A DNA stretch of 64,000 nt from Myxococcota bacterium (GTDB taxonomy: Bacteria > Myxococcota_A > UBA9160 > SMWR01): the NCBI GenBank assembly GCA_039030075.1, contig JBCCEW010000022.1:1-64000 (forward strand), given 5' to 3'. The notes under the pieces are model-generated. The model was not told the origin of the DNA and did not search any database. It saw only the letters and a list, made by a program, of their open reading frames with translations. The position numbers and the translations under genes are program-made. Below are positions 17,433 to 27,167 of this stretch, piece by piece; within the stretch, counting starts at the first letter, position 1; the number at the start of each line of letters is the position of its first letter.

Positions 17433-20400
17433 GGCAGCGCGCCCACGCCGCTCGCCTCGACGGCGTCGAGCACGAGGGCGGCATCGAGCCGGTCGCTCGC
17501 CGCGGCGTCCGCGAAGTCACGGGCCACCGCCCGTCGGATCTCGTGGGTCGCCGGGTCGTCGAGGCCCAGCAGCGAGATCTGCGTCAGCACGGTGGCGAGT
17601 TCTTCGAGGCTCTGGCGAGCCGGGTAGTAGCGGCCATCACTCGCGAGCGTGGCGTAGAGCGCCGCGCCGTCGGCCGGAGGCGCGGGCTCGAGCCCGAGCG
17701 GCGCGAACGCTTTTGCGAGTTCGCGGCGTCCCACCGGGCTCGCGATCAGATCGTGATAGCGCCGGACGATCTCGCGAGCGCGCTCGGTGTCGAGCGCGCT
17801 GCCCGAGGAATCGCTCGGCCCGCCGATCGCATCCGCGTCGCAGGGGAACCCTTCGGGTGTCAGGCAGCGCACGTAGTTGAGCACCTGCCGCTGGTCCAAC
17901 ACCGGCGCCGGCACCGGCGCGGTGTCGCTGAAGCGCGCCTGGAGCGTCGGCTGCACGTTGCGCTCGGGACGCGGAACGTCCTGGGACGCGTCGGAGATGA
18001 CGGGACCGCCCGTACCGACCAGATCGGCGAGGCGCCCGCTCCCGAAGTTCTCGAGATCGATCGCGGCCCCGTCCGCCGTGAAGCGCACGGTCTCGAAGGG
18101 CAACGGTCCGCCCGGGAACCGCACGCCGCCGCTGCCGAGCGCGAAGACCGGGGCGGCTCCCGCGCCATCCCAGACCGGTCGACTCGAAGTGACGATGTCG
18201 TTCGCCACCCAGTCGACGCCGCGATCGGCCACGCGCGTGCCGCTCGGAAGCGCCACGTTTCCGGGCGCGCGCCCCTGGATCACGATCGTCGGTGCATCGA
18301 TGTCGATGGAGGTCGCAGAGAGATCTCCGACGCTCACGGTGCCGGCGGCTGCGATTCCCAGCGCGCCCGCCGAGGACAGCTTCTCCTGGGCTCCGACGCT
18401 CACGTTGCCGCCGCTGCGAATGACGAAGCCGCCGCCGGTGTCCGCGATCGTCGCGGTCTCGGGCACCGTGGCGACCGGCGTCGCCATGTTGAGGGCCACG
18501 TCACCCACCGAGGTGATGCCGCTCGACGCGGCGCCGAAGGTGAGGAAGTCGGCATCCGCGTCGAAGGAGGCCAGCGCCTGACCGGCACCCACGTCACCGT
18601 GGAAGCGCAGCTCCGAGTCGGTCCCGAGACCGCGGAGGGTCAGCGCACCGGGCCCGCCGATCGCCCCGCGGAAGTCGGCCTGGGCCACCGTCACGCTGTG
18701 GGGGCCGGCACCGAAGGACACCGTGTCGACGCCGAGGGTGTCGATCGTCGCGGTCCCACCCGAGTCGCTGCCGATGTCGCCGGCGAAGCCCACGCCGGCC
18801 GCTGCGACATCGAGGGAGCTGGCGCCATCGCTAGCGAAGACGCCCGCGTCGGTATCGACGTCGCCCTCGAAGGTCACACCGCCGCCCGCCTGGAGTCGCA
18901 CCTCGTTCGCGGTGCGGGTCTCCATCGTGACGTTGCCCATGTCGTCCACGACGCTGATCTCGTAGCTGCGCGGGTTGGCCAGGGTCACGTCACCCGCGAA
19001 GCGCTGGTTGCCACCGCTGGTCACGTGGGCATTGGTCACCGCAGGACCCGACACGGCGAACGCGGCGAGGCCGTAGCGCAGGTCGCCGAAGCCCGCGCGC
19101 AGCTCGGTGCCCTCCTCGGTGCCCCGAATGACGAAGGCCGGGTTCTCGATGAGCTGGAACGAGGTCTCGTCGGGCTGGATCGCACCGAGCACGATCTCGC
19201 GTCCCCCGTTATCGAGGACGACATCGCCGGTCGCTCCCACGCCGGCGTAGGAGACCGTCTCCTGCTCGCCGCGGTTCGCCACGAGCAGATCGATGGGCAC
19301 CAACTGCAGCACGCCGTTGTCGTTCACCAACTGGAAATCGCCCGATCCACCGCTCCCGGCCACCGCCAACGTGGCGCCTCCGTTCGTGCGCAGGGGGTTC
19401 GCCTCGCTGCCGACACCTGCCCCTCCCACGGCCAGGAGGGCGCCCACGTTCGCGACATGGGTGCCCGTGCCCTCGGCAAGGACCGCGCCGATGCCGTCCC
19501 GATCCGTGTCGGCGATCAGCGCCAGCTGGTTGCCGCCGGCGTCGATCGCGGAACCGGCGCCATCCTCGAGCTGCACGCTGCCGCGGCTCGCGAACCCGCC
19601 GTCGGCGCCCAGCTGTACTGCCCCGTTCGCGATCACCACGGTCGGTTCGTCGGCGGGGCCGCTGCCCGCCGAGTCGTCATCGAGGTGGAAGTAGAAGGCG
19701 GTCCCGCTCGTCGTCGTGTTCGCCGCCGTGACCCGGGTCGTCTCGGTGCGGCTCTGACCATCGTCGACCACCGTGCCGTCGATCGTGACGACGTCCCCGC
19801 CCCCGAGCCCGATGTTGACGTCGGCACCGGCCACCCGCTGGGTCACGTCGAGGATCGCGGCGTTCGTCACGCTGGCGTCGACGCTGCCCGCCACCCCGAG
19901 CTCCACACTGGCTCCGGTACCGTTCACCGAGAGAGGCGTGGCGGTGCTTCCGATGCGGGTTCCGAAGAGCTGGAGATTTCCCGCCGTCGTCACGTGGGGC
20001 CCCGCGCCCTGGGCTTCGATGGCGCCGATCAGGCGTTCGCCCTCGGACTCGGTGGCCACCGCGCGTGCGTGGGCCAACGTGCCGCCGTTGTCTCCGAGAT
20101 TCACCGCGCCGTTCGCCACCACCAGGGTCTGGGTCTCGATGGCATCGATCGGCGTTCCGCCATCTCCGTCGCCGACGTCGGTTCGCAGGCGATAGGTGAG
20201 ATGGGCGTCGCCGTTCTGGGTCACCATCGACTGGAGCGTGTGCTGGGTCGCGGACGTACCGTCCGCGTCGACCACGACGGTGGTGCCGTCGCTGCGGAAC
20301 GCGTCGAAGTTGCGATCGGCCCGGTCCTGGATCAGCTCGACCCGGTCGAAGGCATTGGCGTCGTCGAGCAGGACCCGGGCGTTCCCCGCGGCCTCGACGG

Positions 20401-23400
20401 TCGCCTGGTCGACGAAGTCCGCCGGACCAGTGTTGCCCGTCGACGAGAGCAGGAGGTCGTTCCCGGCGGCGAAGACGTCGCTGCCCGTCACCACGACGGT
20501 CCCGGCCTGGATCTGGGCGTTGCTGCCGGCGCTCTCCACGTCCTGGACCGACGTGATCCGGACGAGCCCCCCGACCCCGTGGTTCTCGTTGGGATCGGTC
20601 GCCGGTGGATCCTGGGTGGGGATGCCGGTTCCGCCGAGGCTGGTGATCGTGCCGCCCAGGAGCACGTCGCCACCGCCCGTCGCGGAGGACCCGGTGCCCG
20701 CGCGCGTCGTGACCTGGACGTTGCCGCCGTTTCCGCCAGCCAGCGGCTCCAGCATCAGGCCCGGCACCACGACGAAGTTCGCGTTGCCGCCGGAGACGTC
20801 GACGTCGGCCAGCGTGGCGGCGCCATCCTGGGTGTCGAGAAGCACCTGGCCCCCCGCTCCCGCGGCACCGTAGTTGCCATCGCCACCGCGTGCCGAGAGC
20901 GCGCCGAGCACCTCGACCTGCCCGCCGTCACCGTTCGCCTCGAAGACGAGGTTGCCGCCGCCACCGCCCTGGCCCGCGAGGATCAGCGTGTCCGGATCCG
21001 GCATCACGAGGCTGGACTCGAAGCGGCCTTCCGCGCCGTTCGCCGTGACCGTGCTGGCGGCGTCCACCCGGACATCGCCGGCGTCGGAGAGCATGCTGAC
21101 CTCCCCGCCGCCGCCGGCCAGACCACCCGGACCCGACACGCTCGCGAGCTGCGTGTCGAAGCCGGACCGGCCGCCGTTCGCGACGATGTCGGTGTCGGTC
21201 AGGACGACATCATCGTGGGCTTCGACGCGGACCGACCCGACCGCGGCGCCGGAGAAGGGCGAGATCCCCCCGCCGGTCGCGTTGCCGCCCGCCGACGTCC
21301 CGGCCCCGCCGGACGCGTCGACCACCACGGGCCCGGCGCCGCCGACGGTGACCGTTCCCTCGTCCGCCACCAGGCCGGCGCCCAGGAAGATTTGTCCGCC
21401 CGCGCCGCCGGACGCACCGAAGTCGCGGTTGGTCGGAGGTCCGCCATCCGGGTCTGGAACGTCCGCGTTGCGGGTGCCGAGACCGTCGCCGCCGCGCGCG
21501 AGCAGGTTTCCGGTGACGGTCACCGAGCGCGCCCCGGCGGCGGCCGGCTCGGCGCTGGTGGGATCCGCGTCGGCGATCAGGCTGATGCCGCCGCCGAACC
21601 CACCACTCGCGTTCTCCGACGGTCCGCTCCCCGTATCGAGAAGCTGGGCCACGCCGTCGCCACCCGAGACGTCGATGGTGTCCACCGTCACCGCGCCGAG
21701 GAACGACGCGACGCTGACGATGCCACCATCGCCGCCGTCGCCGCCATCCGTGAGCGTCGGATCGCTGCTGGTGAGGTTCGTTGCGTTGCCGCCGACGGCC
21801 TCGATGGTCCCGACGGTGACGTCGCCCGCGTCGGTCAGGACGGTCACGTTGCCGGCGTCGATCCGGTTCACGACGACGCCGTCCACCACGTCGGTGGGAC
21901 TGCCCATGGGATCGCTGCCCGACGTGCGCAGCGTGCCGATCTCGATGTCACCGCTTCCCTGCGCGTCGATCTCGATGGCGTTCGCGGCGCCGTCGCGCAC
22001 GCCCTGGGTCTCGAGGGTGCCGACGCGAATCACCGACGCGCGCGTTCCGTCGGTCTCGGTCCGCAGCGAGGCCGCGCCGCCATCGCTGAGCTGCCAGGTC
22101 AGGTCGCCGGTGTCCGACGTGCGGATGTCGATACCGACGATGTCGCCCGGCAGCACCGGGTCACCGGTATCGACGACGAGCAGGTCGAGATCGCGGCCGG
22201 GCTGCAGTCGGACGACGCCCACGCCTTCGCCCGCGCCGCTGTCGTTGTTGAAGGTGCCGGTCGTCGTGATGCTCTGGCCGGCCTGCAGGACCAGGTTGGC
22301 CTGCGTGCCCTCGATCTCGCTCTCGTAGATCTCGAAGGGAACGACGACGCCTGGCGTGGTGTTCGTGCCGTTGTCGGTCGAGGCCACGAAGCCCGCCAGT
22401 CCGGCGTCCCCCTGCAAGAGATTCGCGTCGACGTTCGGAGCGTCGGTGCCGTCGGCGGTCCCGCCGCGGATCACGATCTGGAGCGGGTCGTAGAGCAGGG
22501 TGCCGAACTCGCCGTTGTCGGCCCCGAGATCGACGTCGCCGCGCGACACGAGCGAACGCTTCCCCGAGATCTCGGCGAAGCCGCCGTCGCCGGACTCCGC
22601 ACCCCCGCGTCCGCTCACGGTTCCGTAGAACGCGGTGGTGTCGTCGGCCCAGACGATGATGCGGCCGCCGTTGCCCTCGGAGAGGGCGTCGGCCCGCAGC
22701 ACGCTGTCGGCGTCGACGTAGGTACGCTCGGCGGTGGGCGTGTCGCCCTGCCCCTGCTGTTCACCGCCCACCAGGATCTCGCCACCGCCGGCGTCGCCGG
22801 ATGCATCCAGGGTCGCGTCGACCAGTCCGATCGTGTCACCGAGCACGGCGATGCGGCCGCCCTGTTCGCCCTCACCCTCGCGCGACGCGTCGAGACGCCC
22901 CGCGATGCGCACCACGCCACCATCGCCGCCCTCGGCATGGATCTCGCCGGCCCGGGTGATCCCGGTGTGGTTCATCGCGAGGGAATACGCATCGCCGGCG
23001 GTCAGGTGCACGCTGCCCGTGCTGCCCGCATCGAGGTGACCCGCCTGCACGACGCCGAAGCGATCGGGGTCGGGTGCCGTCGCCCGGTCGGCGGTGATCG
23101 ACACGCGGCCGTCCACCCGCGCCAGACGCACGGCATCGCCCGCCACCAGCGCGATCATCCCGCCAGGCGCCTCGATGTGTCCGTAGTTGGCGACGTAGCG
23201 ACCGGCCAGAAGCACCTGCTCGGCGGCGCGAATCTGCGCTCCCGCGGCGACGCCCACCTCGCCCTGGAGTTCGCTGATGCGATCGACGCCAGCGAGGAAG
23301 TCCTCGTGGTCGACGTGGCCGGCCGCGGCAACCAGGCTGCCCACGTCGATGATCGCGCGATCGCCGACGAACACGCCCACCGGGTTCACGATCCAGACCT

Positions 23401-23752
23401 GACCGTTCGAGACGAGCTGCCCGTCGAGGAAGGTCGGGTCCGTCGAAAGCACGTTGTTCAGAATGCGTGCGTGGGCGCCCGGCTGGTCGATCCGCACCGT
23501 CTCGTGCACGCCGATGTCGAACCCCGTGTAGTTCACGATGGTCTCGGGCGTGTGGGTCGTGATGTGCGTGAGGTTGCCCTCGCGATGGAAGTCCGCGCTT
23601 CCCGAGACGACCTGCTCCCCCTCCGGGCCGGCGAACGCGATGCCCGGCGGAAACACCTGCAGGCACGCGAGCAGCAGCCAGGCCGTAGACCGACGCCATC
23701 GGTCCTTCGGGCGGTGGGGCTGGGCGCTCGGGAGCAGCGGGTTCGTGTTCAT
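17429..23752 (-). CDS. Two-partner secretion exoprotein (TpsA, filamentous haemagglutinin-type)
   Basis: A 2107-residue secreted protein. Its long N-terminal signal sequence has a basic stretch (KDRWRRS), a hydrophobic core and a cut near AFAG at about 41-42. The TPS domain follows (NYTGFDIGVHETVRI, HARILNNVLSTDPTFLDGQL, then VNPVGVFVGDRAIIDVGSLVA, a variant of the NPNG motif). About 1700 residues of Gly/Asp/Val-rich repeats with a period near 20 (DAGDVTVGTIEA-like) predict a long beta-helix rod. The tail has the only two cysteines I see in the mature protein, in VRCLTPEGFPCD about 180 residues before the end, then an alpha-helical domain. The partner transporter is encoded just upstream. The ATG at 23750-23752 has AGGA upstream. 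Likely an adhesin or other surface filament; the target is unknown. Confidence 0.9.
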   Translation of the reverse strand: MNTNPLLPSAQPHRPKDRWRRSTAWLLLACLQVFPPGIAFAGPEGEQVVSGSADFHREGNLTHITTHTPETIVNYTGFDIGVHETVRIDQPGAHARILNNVLSTDPTFLDGQLVSNGQVWIVNPVGVFVGDRAIIDVGSLVAAAGHVDHEDFLAGVDRISELQGEVGVAAGAQIRAAEQVLLAGRYVANYGHIEAPGGMIALVAGDAVRLARVDGRVSITADRATAPDPDRFGVVQAGHLDAGSTGSVHLTAGDAYSLAMNHTGITRAGEIHAEGGDGGVVRIAGRLDASREGEGEQGGRIAVLGDTIGLVDATLDASGDAGGGEILVGGEQQGQGDTPTAERTYVDADSVLRADALSEGNGGRIIVWADDTTAFYGTVSGRGGAESGDGGFAEISGKRSLVSRGDVDLGADNGEFGTLLYDPLQIVIRGGTADGTDAPNVDANLLQGDAGLAGFVASTDNGTNTTPGVVVPFEIYESEIEGTQANLVLQAGQSITTTGTFNNDSGAGEGVGVVRLQPGRDLDLLVVDTGDPVLPGDIVGIDIRTSDTGDLTWQLSDGGAASLRTETDGTRASVIRVGTLETQGVRDGAANAIEIDAQGSGDIEIGTLRTSGSDPMGSPTDVVDGVVVNRIDAGNVTVLTDAGDVTVGTIEAVGGNATNLTSSDPTLTDGGDGGDGGIVSVASFLGAVTVDTIDVSGGDGVAQLLDTGSGPSENASGGFGGGISLIADADPTSAEPAAAGARSVTVTGNLLARGGDGLGTRNADVPDPDGGPPTNRDFGASGGAGGQIFLGAGLVADEGTVTVGGAGPVVVDASGGAGTSAGGNATGGGISPFSGAAVGSVRVEAHDDVVLTDTDIVANGGRSGFDTQLASVSGPGGLAGGGGEVSMLSDAGDVRVDAASTVTANGAEGRFESSLVMPDPDTLILAGQGGGGGNLVFEANGDGGQVEVLGALSARGGDGNYGAAGAGGQVLLDTQDGAATLADVDVSGGNANFVVVPGLMLEPLAGGNGGNVQVTTRAGTGSSATGGGDVLLGGTITSLGGTGIPTQDPPATDPNENHGVGGLVRITSVQDVESAGSNAQIQAGTVVVTGSDVFAAGNDLLLSSTGNTGPADFVDQATVEAAGNARVLLDDANAFDRVELIQDRADRNFDAFRSDGTTVVVDADGTSATQHTLQSMVTQNGDAHLTYRLRTDVGDGDGGTPIDAIETQTLVVANGAVNLGDNGGTLAHARAVATESEGERLIGAIEAQGAGPHVTTAGNLQLFGTRIGSTATPLSVNGTGASVELGVAGSVDASVTNAAILDVTQRVAGADVNIGLGGGDVVTIDGTVVDDGQSRTETTRVTAANTTTSGTAFYFHLDDDSAGSGPADEPTVVIANGAVQLGADGGFASRGSVQLEDGAGSAIDAGGNQLALIADTDRDGIGAVLAEGTGTHVANVGALLAVGGAGVGSEANPLRTNGGATLAVAGSGGSGDFQLVNDNGVLQLVPIDLLVANRGEQETVSYAGVGATGDVVLDNGGREIVLGAIQPDETSFQLIENPAFVIRGTEEGTELRAGFGDLRYGLAAFAVSGPAVTNAHVTSGGNQRFAGDVTLANPRSYEISVVDDMGNVTMETRTANEVRLQAGGGVTFEGDVDTDAGVFASDGASSLDVAAAGVGFAGDIGSDSGGTATIDTLGVDTVSFGAGPHSVTVAQADFRGAIGGPGALTLRGLGTDSELRFHGDVGAGQALASFDADADFLTFGAASSGITSVGDVALNMATPVATVPETATIADTGGGFVIRSGGNVSVGAQEKLSSAGALGIAAAGTVSVGDLSATSIDIDAPTIVIQGRAPGNVALPSGTRVADRGVDWVANDIVTSSRPVWDGAGAAPVFALGSGGVRFPGGPLPFETVRFTADGAAIDLENFGSGRLADLVGTGGPVISDASQDVPRPERNVQPTLQARFSDTAPVPAPVLDQRQVLNYVRCLTPEGFPCDADAIGGPSDSSGSALDTERAREIVRRYHDLIASPVGRRELAKAFAPLGLEPAPPADGAALYATLASDGRYYPARQSLEELATVLTQISLLGLDDPATHEIRRAVARDFADAAASDRLDAALVLDAVEASGVGALP

Positions 23753-23819
23753 CGGAGGCTTCCTGGGCCCAGGGTGCGAGGGTTGGGATCGCTCTGGGCC
23801 AATCAATGATCGTCCGGGG

Positions 23820-25751
23820 TCAATAAAGAATGGTGGCCGCGACGTGGCCTCGGGTTTCACCGTCCTCACCGCCGCGAGACGAGAGGTCGTGGAGCACGTG
23901 TCCAGCGTCGGCGCGCAGCGTCAGGTTGCGGAGGATCTGCAGCTCGATCCCAGCGCCGATCGACACGAGGGTCTCCTCGGGTTCGCTGGCGAGCGCGTTA
24001 CTCGACTCGACGTAGGCCGCGTCGCCGAAGAAGCGCAGGATCAGGTCCCAGTCGGGCACGCCCCAGACGTGGGGGGCGCGCACATGGAACGCCCCGAGCC
24101 CAGGCAGCTTCGGCGGGTTCGCCGTGTCCGACGGGGCGAAGAGGCGCGGGATGTGGAGCCGGTACTCCGCCGTCCCGCCGAGGAGGTTGTCGCCCACCAC
24201 CGCCGACTGGCGGTAGCCACGCACCGTGGCGAACCCACCCGCGACCTGTTGGAACTGGGGCACCAGGCGATTGCCGAGGGCCCACTGACCGCGCGCCAGC
24301 AACGCGATCTCGTGGGCGAGGGTCGAACTGCCCGGCGTGCTCGGGTCTTCCCAGGCGGCGCGGTTGAGCAGCGGTTCCAGGTAGAAGGCGAGGCTCGCGT
24401 CGAAGTTCGCGAGCACGAAGTCGTCGTCGGCAAGCGGCGTGCCGAGCAGATCGAGCTCGGCGGGGCCGGCCACGAAGCGCCCCGTCGCGGGGTCGATGGT
24501 ATCCCCGGTCGTGTCGCCAGCGTCGGTGTCGCTCCAACCGCCCATCAAGCCGGCGCGCGCGCGCAGCGTCGACGTCGCCGTCTCGCGTTCGACGCGGAGA
24601 TCCGCGTGGGGCACCACGTAGTTCACGTCGGCCTCGAAGCCGCGCAGCGCGAGCTGTCGACTCTCGACCGAGAGCAGCTGCCAGCGGGCCCCGATCGCCG
24701 CGTCGACGAAGAAATCGCCCGACTGGTAGAGCTGACGGCTGATCTCGCCGCCCAGGCTGGCTTCGGACCCATCGACGTCGGTGTTGGTGAAGCCGGTCTC
24801 CTCGGCGTCGAACTGGCTGTACCAGCCCGACAGGCCGAAGCGCCATTCCGGTGCTTCCAAGCTGAACGGCGCGACATAGGATCCGACGACCGCGTGCACC
24901 CGGTCGAAGTCGCCGGTCGTGTAGTCGAGTCGCAGGATGTCGTCGCGCCCGGTGAGCTGATGGTGCGCGAACCCGAGCCGCTGGCGGTTGCGGGTCGTCG
25001 TCGAGGTGCCGGTGTTCGTGTACTGGGCGTAGGCGTACCAGGGCTTGGTCTCGGCAACGCGCAGGTTGACCGCGGTCGTTCCGGTGCGATCGCCCGGGGT
25101 CAACTCGGCCTCCACGCGACGTCCGGGGTGACGCGAGAGCTGGGCCGCATAGTCCTCGAGAGACTCGATGCCGAGCAGGCCTCGCGGGCCACCGGGACGC
25201 ACCGGCGAGCGGTCGCGGATCCAGGCGTGGGCAGCGTGGTTGGTGCGCTCGTTCACCGACAGGCCGCCGAAACGATCGCCATCCGCGACGCTCGTCACGC
25301 GACTCACGCGGCCCGTCCAGACCCGGATACGCAGGACCGTGTCGCCGGGAGCGCGCAGGTCGCGGCCGGTCCCTTCCTCGATGTCGGGGACGGAGACGAG
25401 AACGCCGTTGTAACCGGCGCGGTTGAAGGTCGCGACGATGTGCTGGTTGATGTGCAGCAGCGCGGACGCTCCGAAGGAAGCCCGCCGCGGCAGCGACGAG
25501 AGCCGAATGCGGACGGTGCGGTCGACGGGCCGGGGCGCGATGTAGCCCGCTTCGTCGGCGTGCAGCCCGACCTCGAGGTCGAGCAGATCCTCGATCGGGA
25601 TATGGCGCGGGTGGTCGAGGGCGTACTCGATCTCGATGGCGCTCACCGGGTACACGGTCTCGTAGGTGATCGCGCGCGCCGGTGACGCCGCGCCGAGGGC
25701 GAAGGCGAGACACACGACGAGGGCCGCGCCAGCGCGACGTGCACGCGTCAT
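23820..25751 (-). CDS. Two-partner secretion outer-membrane transporter (TpsB, ShlB/FhaC/HecB family)
   Basis: A 643-residue Omp85-superfamily transporter that recognises the TPS domain of its partner and moves it across the outer membrane. A signal peptide ends near ARA at about 27. Two POTRA-like regions follow: one with LLHINQHIVATFNRAGYNGVLV and VLRIRVWTGRVSRV, and one with DRTGTTAVNLRVAETKPWYAYAQYTNTGT leading into the barrel. The barrel region contains the repeated amphipathic strands and ends with an aromatic residue (VAATILY), the typical outer-membrane C-terminus. The gene precedes tpsA by 67 bp on the same strand, so transporter and exoprotein are in one operon. It is slightly longer than FhaC because of extended barrel loops. 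Confidence 0.9.
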   Translation of the reverse strand: MTRARRAGAALVVCLAFALGAASPARAITYETVYPVSAIEIEYALDHPRHIPIEDLLDLEVGLHADEAGYIAPRPVDRTVRIRLSSLPRRASFGASALLHINQHIVATFNRAGYNGVLVSVPDIEEGTGRDLRAPGDTVLRIRVWTGRVSRVTSVADGDRFGGLSVNERTNHAAHAWIRDRSPVRPGGPRGLLGIESLEDYAAQLSRHPGRRVEAELTPGDRTGTTAVNLRVAETKPWYAYAQYTNTGTSTTTRNRQRLGFAHHQLTGRDDILRLDYTTGDFDRVHAVVGSYVAPFSLEAPEWRFGLSGWYSQFDAEETGFTNTDVDGSEASLGGEISRQLYQSGDFFVDAAIGARWQLLSVESRQLALRGFEADVNYVVPHADLRVERETATSTLRARAGLMGGWSDTDAGDTTGDTIDPATGRFVAGPAELDLLGTPLADDDFVLANFDASLAFYLEPLLNRAAWEDPSTPGSSTLAHEIALLARGQWALGNRLVPQFQQVAGGFATVRGYRQSAVVGDNLLGGTAEYRLHIPRLFAPSDTANPPKLPGLGAFHVRAPHVWGVPDWDLILRFFGDAAYVESSNALASEPEETLVSIGAGIELQILRNLTLRADAGHVLHDLSSRGGEDGETRGHVAATILY

Positions 25752-25934
25752 GGCGACGAGCGGACGCGCGCGGAGACCACACCGCGGGGCAATACGGGAA
25801 GATCGGACGGAGATCGGACGGGTCCTCAGGGGGTGGGTCCGCGGGGGTGCCAGAGAGTAGCTGGCCCGTCGCCGTGTGGGGGAATCCCCGGTCGGGTCGG
25901 GCTCGAGGCGCCTCGCGGCATGCGAGGACGGGGT

Positions 25935-27167
25935 CTAGAGCAGCACACCCGCCACGCAGGCCGTGAGGAGGCTGGCCAGGGTGCCCGCCACGATGCTTCG
26001 GAGCCCGAGCGCGGCCACCTCGCCGCGCCGGGACGGCGCCAGGCCGCCGAGCCCGCCTAGAAGGATGGCGAGGGATCCGAAGTTCGCGAAGCCGCAGAGG
26101 GCGTAGGAGGCGATCACGGCGGCCCGCGGCGACAGGGAGCCCGCCTGGATCTCACCGGCCAGAGACTGGTAGGCCAGGAACTCGTTCAGGATCGTCTTCA
26201 CTCCGAGGAGCGAACCCACCCGAGCGGCGTCGCTCCAGGGCACGCCGAGCAACCACGCGACCGGCGCCAGGGCCCAACCCAGGAGGCCCTCCAGCGTCCA
26301 GTCGGGCTGCCCGAACCAGGCGCCGACGCCGCCGATCCCCGCGTTCGCCAGCGCGATCAACGCCACGAAGGCGAGGACCAGAGCGCCGACGTAGCCGGCC
26401 AGCCGCAGCCCCGCGATCGCGCCCTGGGCCGCCGCATCGACGACGTTCACCGAGTCGCTCGGCGGGAGCCCACCGTCGGAAGCCCAGGTCTTCGGGACCT
26501 CGGTCTCGGGCACCATCAGCTTCGCGACGAGCACGCCCGCCGGTGCGGAGATCAGACTCGCGGTGGCGAGATGCCCGGCGTACTCGCCGCCGCCGAGCAT
26601 GCCGACGTAGGCCAGCATCACCGAGCCCGCGACGGTGGCCATGCCCAGGCTCATCAGCGTGAAGAGCTCGGAGCGGGTCATGCCTTCGAGGTAGGGGCGC
26701 ACGATCAACGCCGACTCGGTCATCCCCACGAAGAGGTTGGCGACCGCCGCGAGGCTCTCCGCCCCCGACAGGCGCAGGGTGCGCGACAGCCCGGCGGCCA
26801 ACACCCGCACCACTCGCTGCAGCACGCCGACGTGATAGAGCACGGCGAAGCCGCTGCCCATGAAGACGATGATCGGGAGCACGTGAAGCGCAAAGGAGAA
26901 GCCCGTGTCGTAGAGCGGACCGAAGACGAAGCGTGCACCGGCTTCGGTGTAGGCCGTCAGCGCTGCCACAATCGCATTCATCACGGCGAAGAAGCCGGCG
27001 CCGACGGGCGTCTTCAAGAGGATCAGCCCCAGCACCCACTGCAACCCGATCGCCCATACCACCGTGCGCCAGGCCACTTCGCGTCGGTGGGACGAGAGCG
27101 CCCAGGCCACGCCGACGAAGCAGGCGAAACCGAACAGAGAAACCGCGCGCAGCGAGAGATCCGTCAC
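25935..27167 (-). CDS. Concentrative nucleoside transporter (CNT/NupC family)
   Basis: A 410-residue inner-membrane transporter with about ten hydrophobic segments that takes up nucleosides with H+ or Na+. Family signatures are VANLFVGMTESALIVRPYLEGMTRSELFTLM (related to the N-x3-G-x-E/T-x-A-P motif in the substrate site) and GVKTILNEFLAYQSL, which matches the G-x-K-x-x-x-NEF-x-AY motif, followed by SYALCGFANFGSLAILLGGLGGLAP. I chose the GTG at 27165-27167 because it gives the first transmembrane helix at once and overlaps the thiE stop codon as GTGA; the frame upstream is a shadow of thiE. It is the last gene of the ntrB-ntrC-thiE unit, which suggests nitrogen-responsive uptake of nucleosides as an N source; this is inference. 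Confidence 0.88.
   Translation of the reverse strand: MTDLSLRAVSLFGFACFVGVAWALSSHRREVAWRTVVWAIGLQWVLGLILLKTPVGAGFFAVMNAIVAALTAYTEAGARFVFGPLYDTGFSFALHVLPIIVFMGSGFAVLYHVGVLQRVVRVLAAGLSRTLRLSGAESLAAVANLFVGMTESALIVRPYLEGMTRSELFTLMSLGMATVAGSVMLAYVGMLGGGEYAGHLATASLISAPAGVLVAKLMVPETEVPKTWASDGGLPPSDSVNVVDAAAQGAIAGLRLAGYVGALVLAFVALIALANAGIGGVGAWFGQPDWTLEGLLGWALAPVAWLLGVPWSDAARVGSLLGVKTILNEFLAYQSLAGEIQAGSLSPRAAVIASYALCGFANFGSLAILLGGLGGLAPSRRGEVAALGLRSIVAGTLASLLTACVAGVLL

Noticed and set aside
18000-23000. CRISPR-like or DNA-level repeats within the TpsA-like gene
   Set aside because: The periodicity is in the protein (about 20 residues, degenerate); no exact DNA repeat-spacer pattern exists.
17543-23809. 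A 2088-codon open frame on the plus strand antisense to the TpsA-like gene
   Set aside because: It mirrors the TpsA gene in a GC-rich, Gly/Asp/Val-rich repeat where antisense stops are rare. Its product is an Arg/Ala/His-rich string with no domain, signal peptide or ribosome-binding site.
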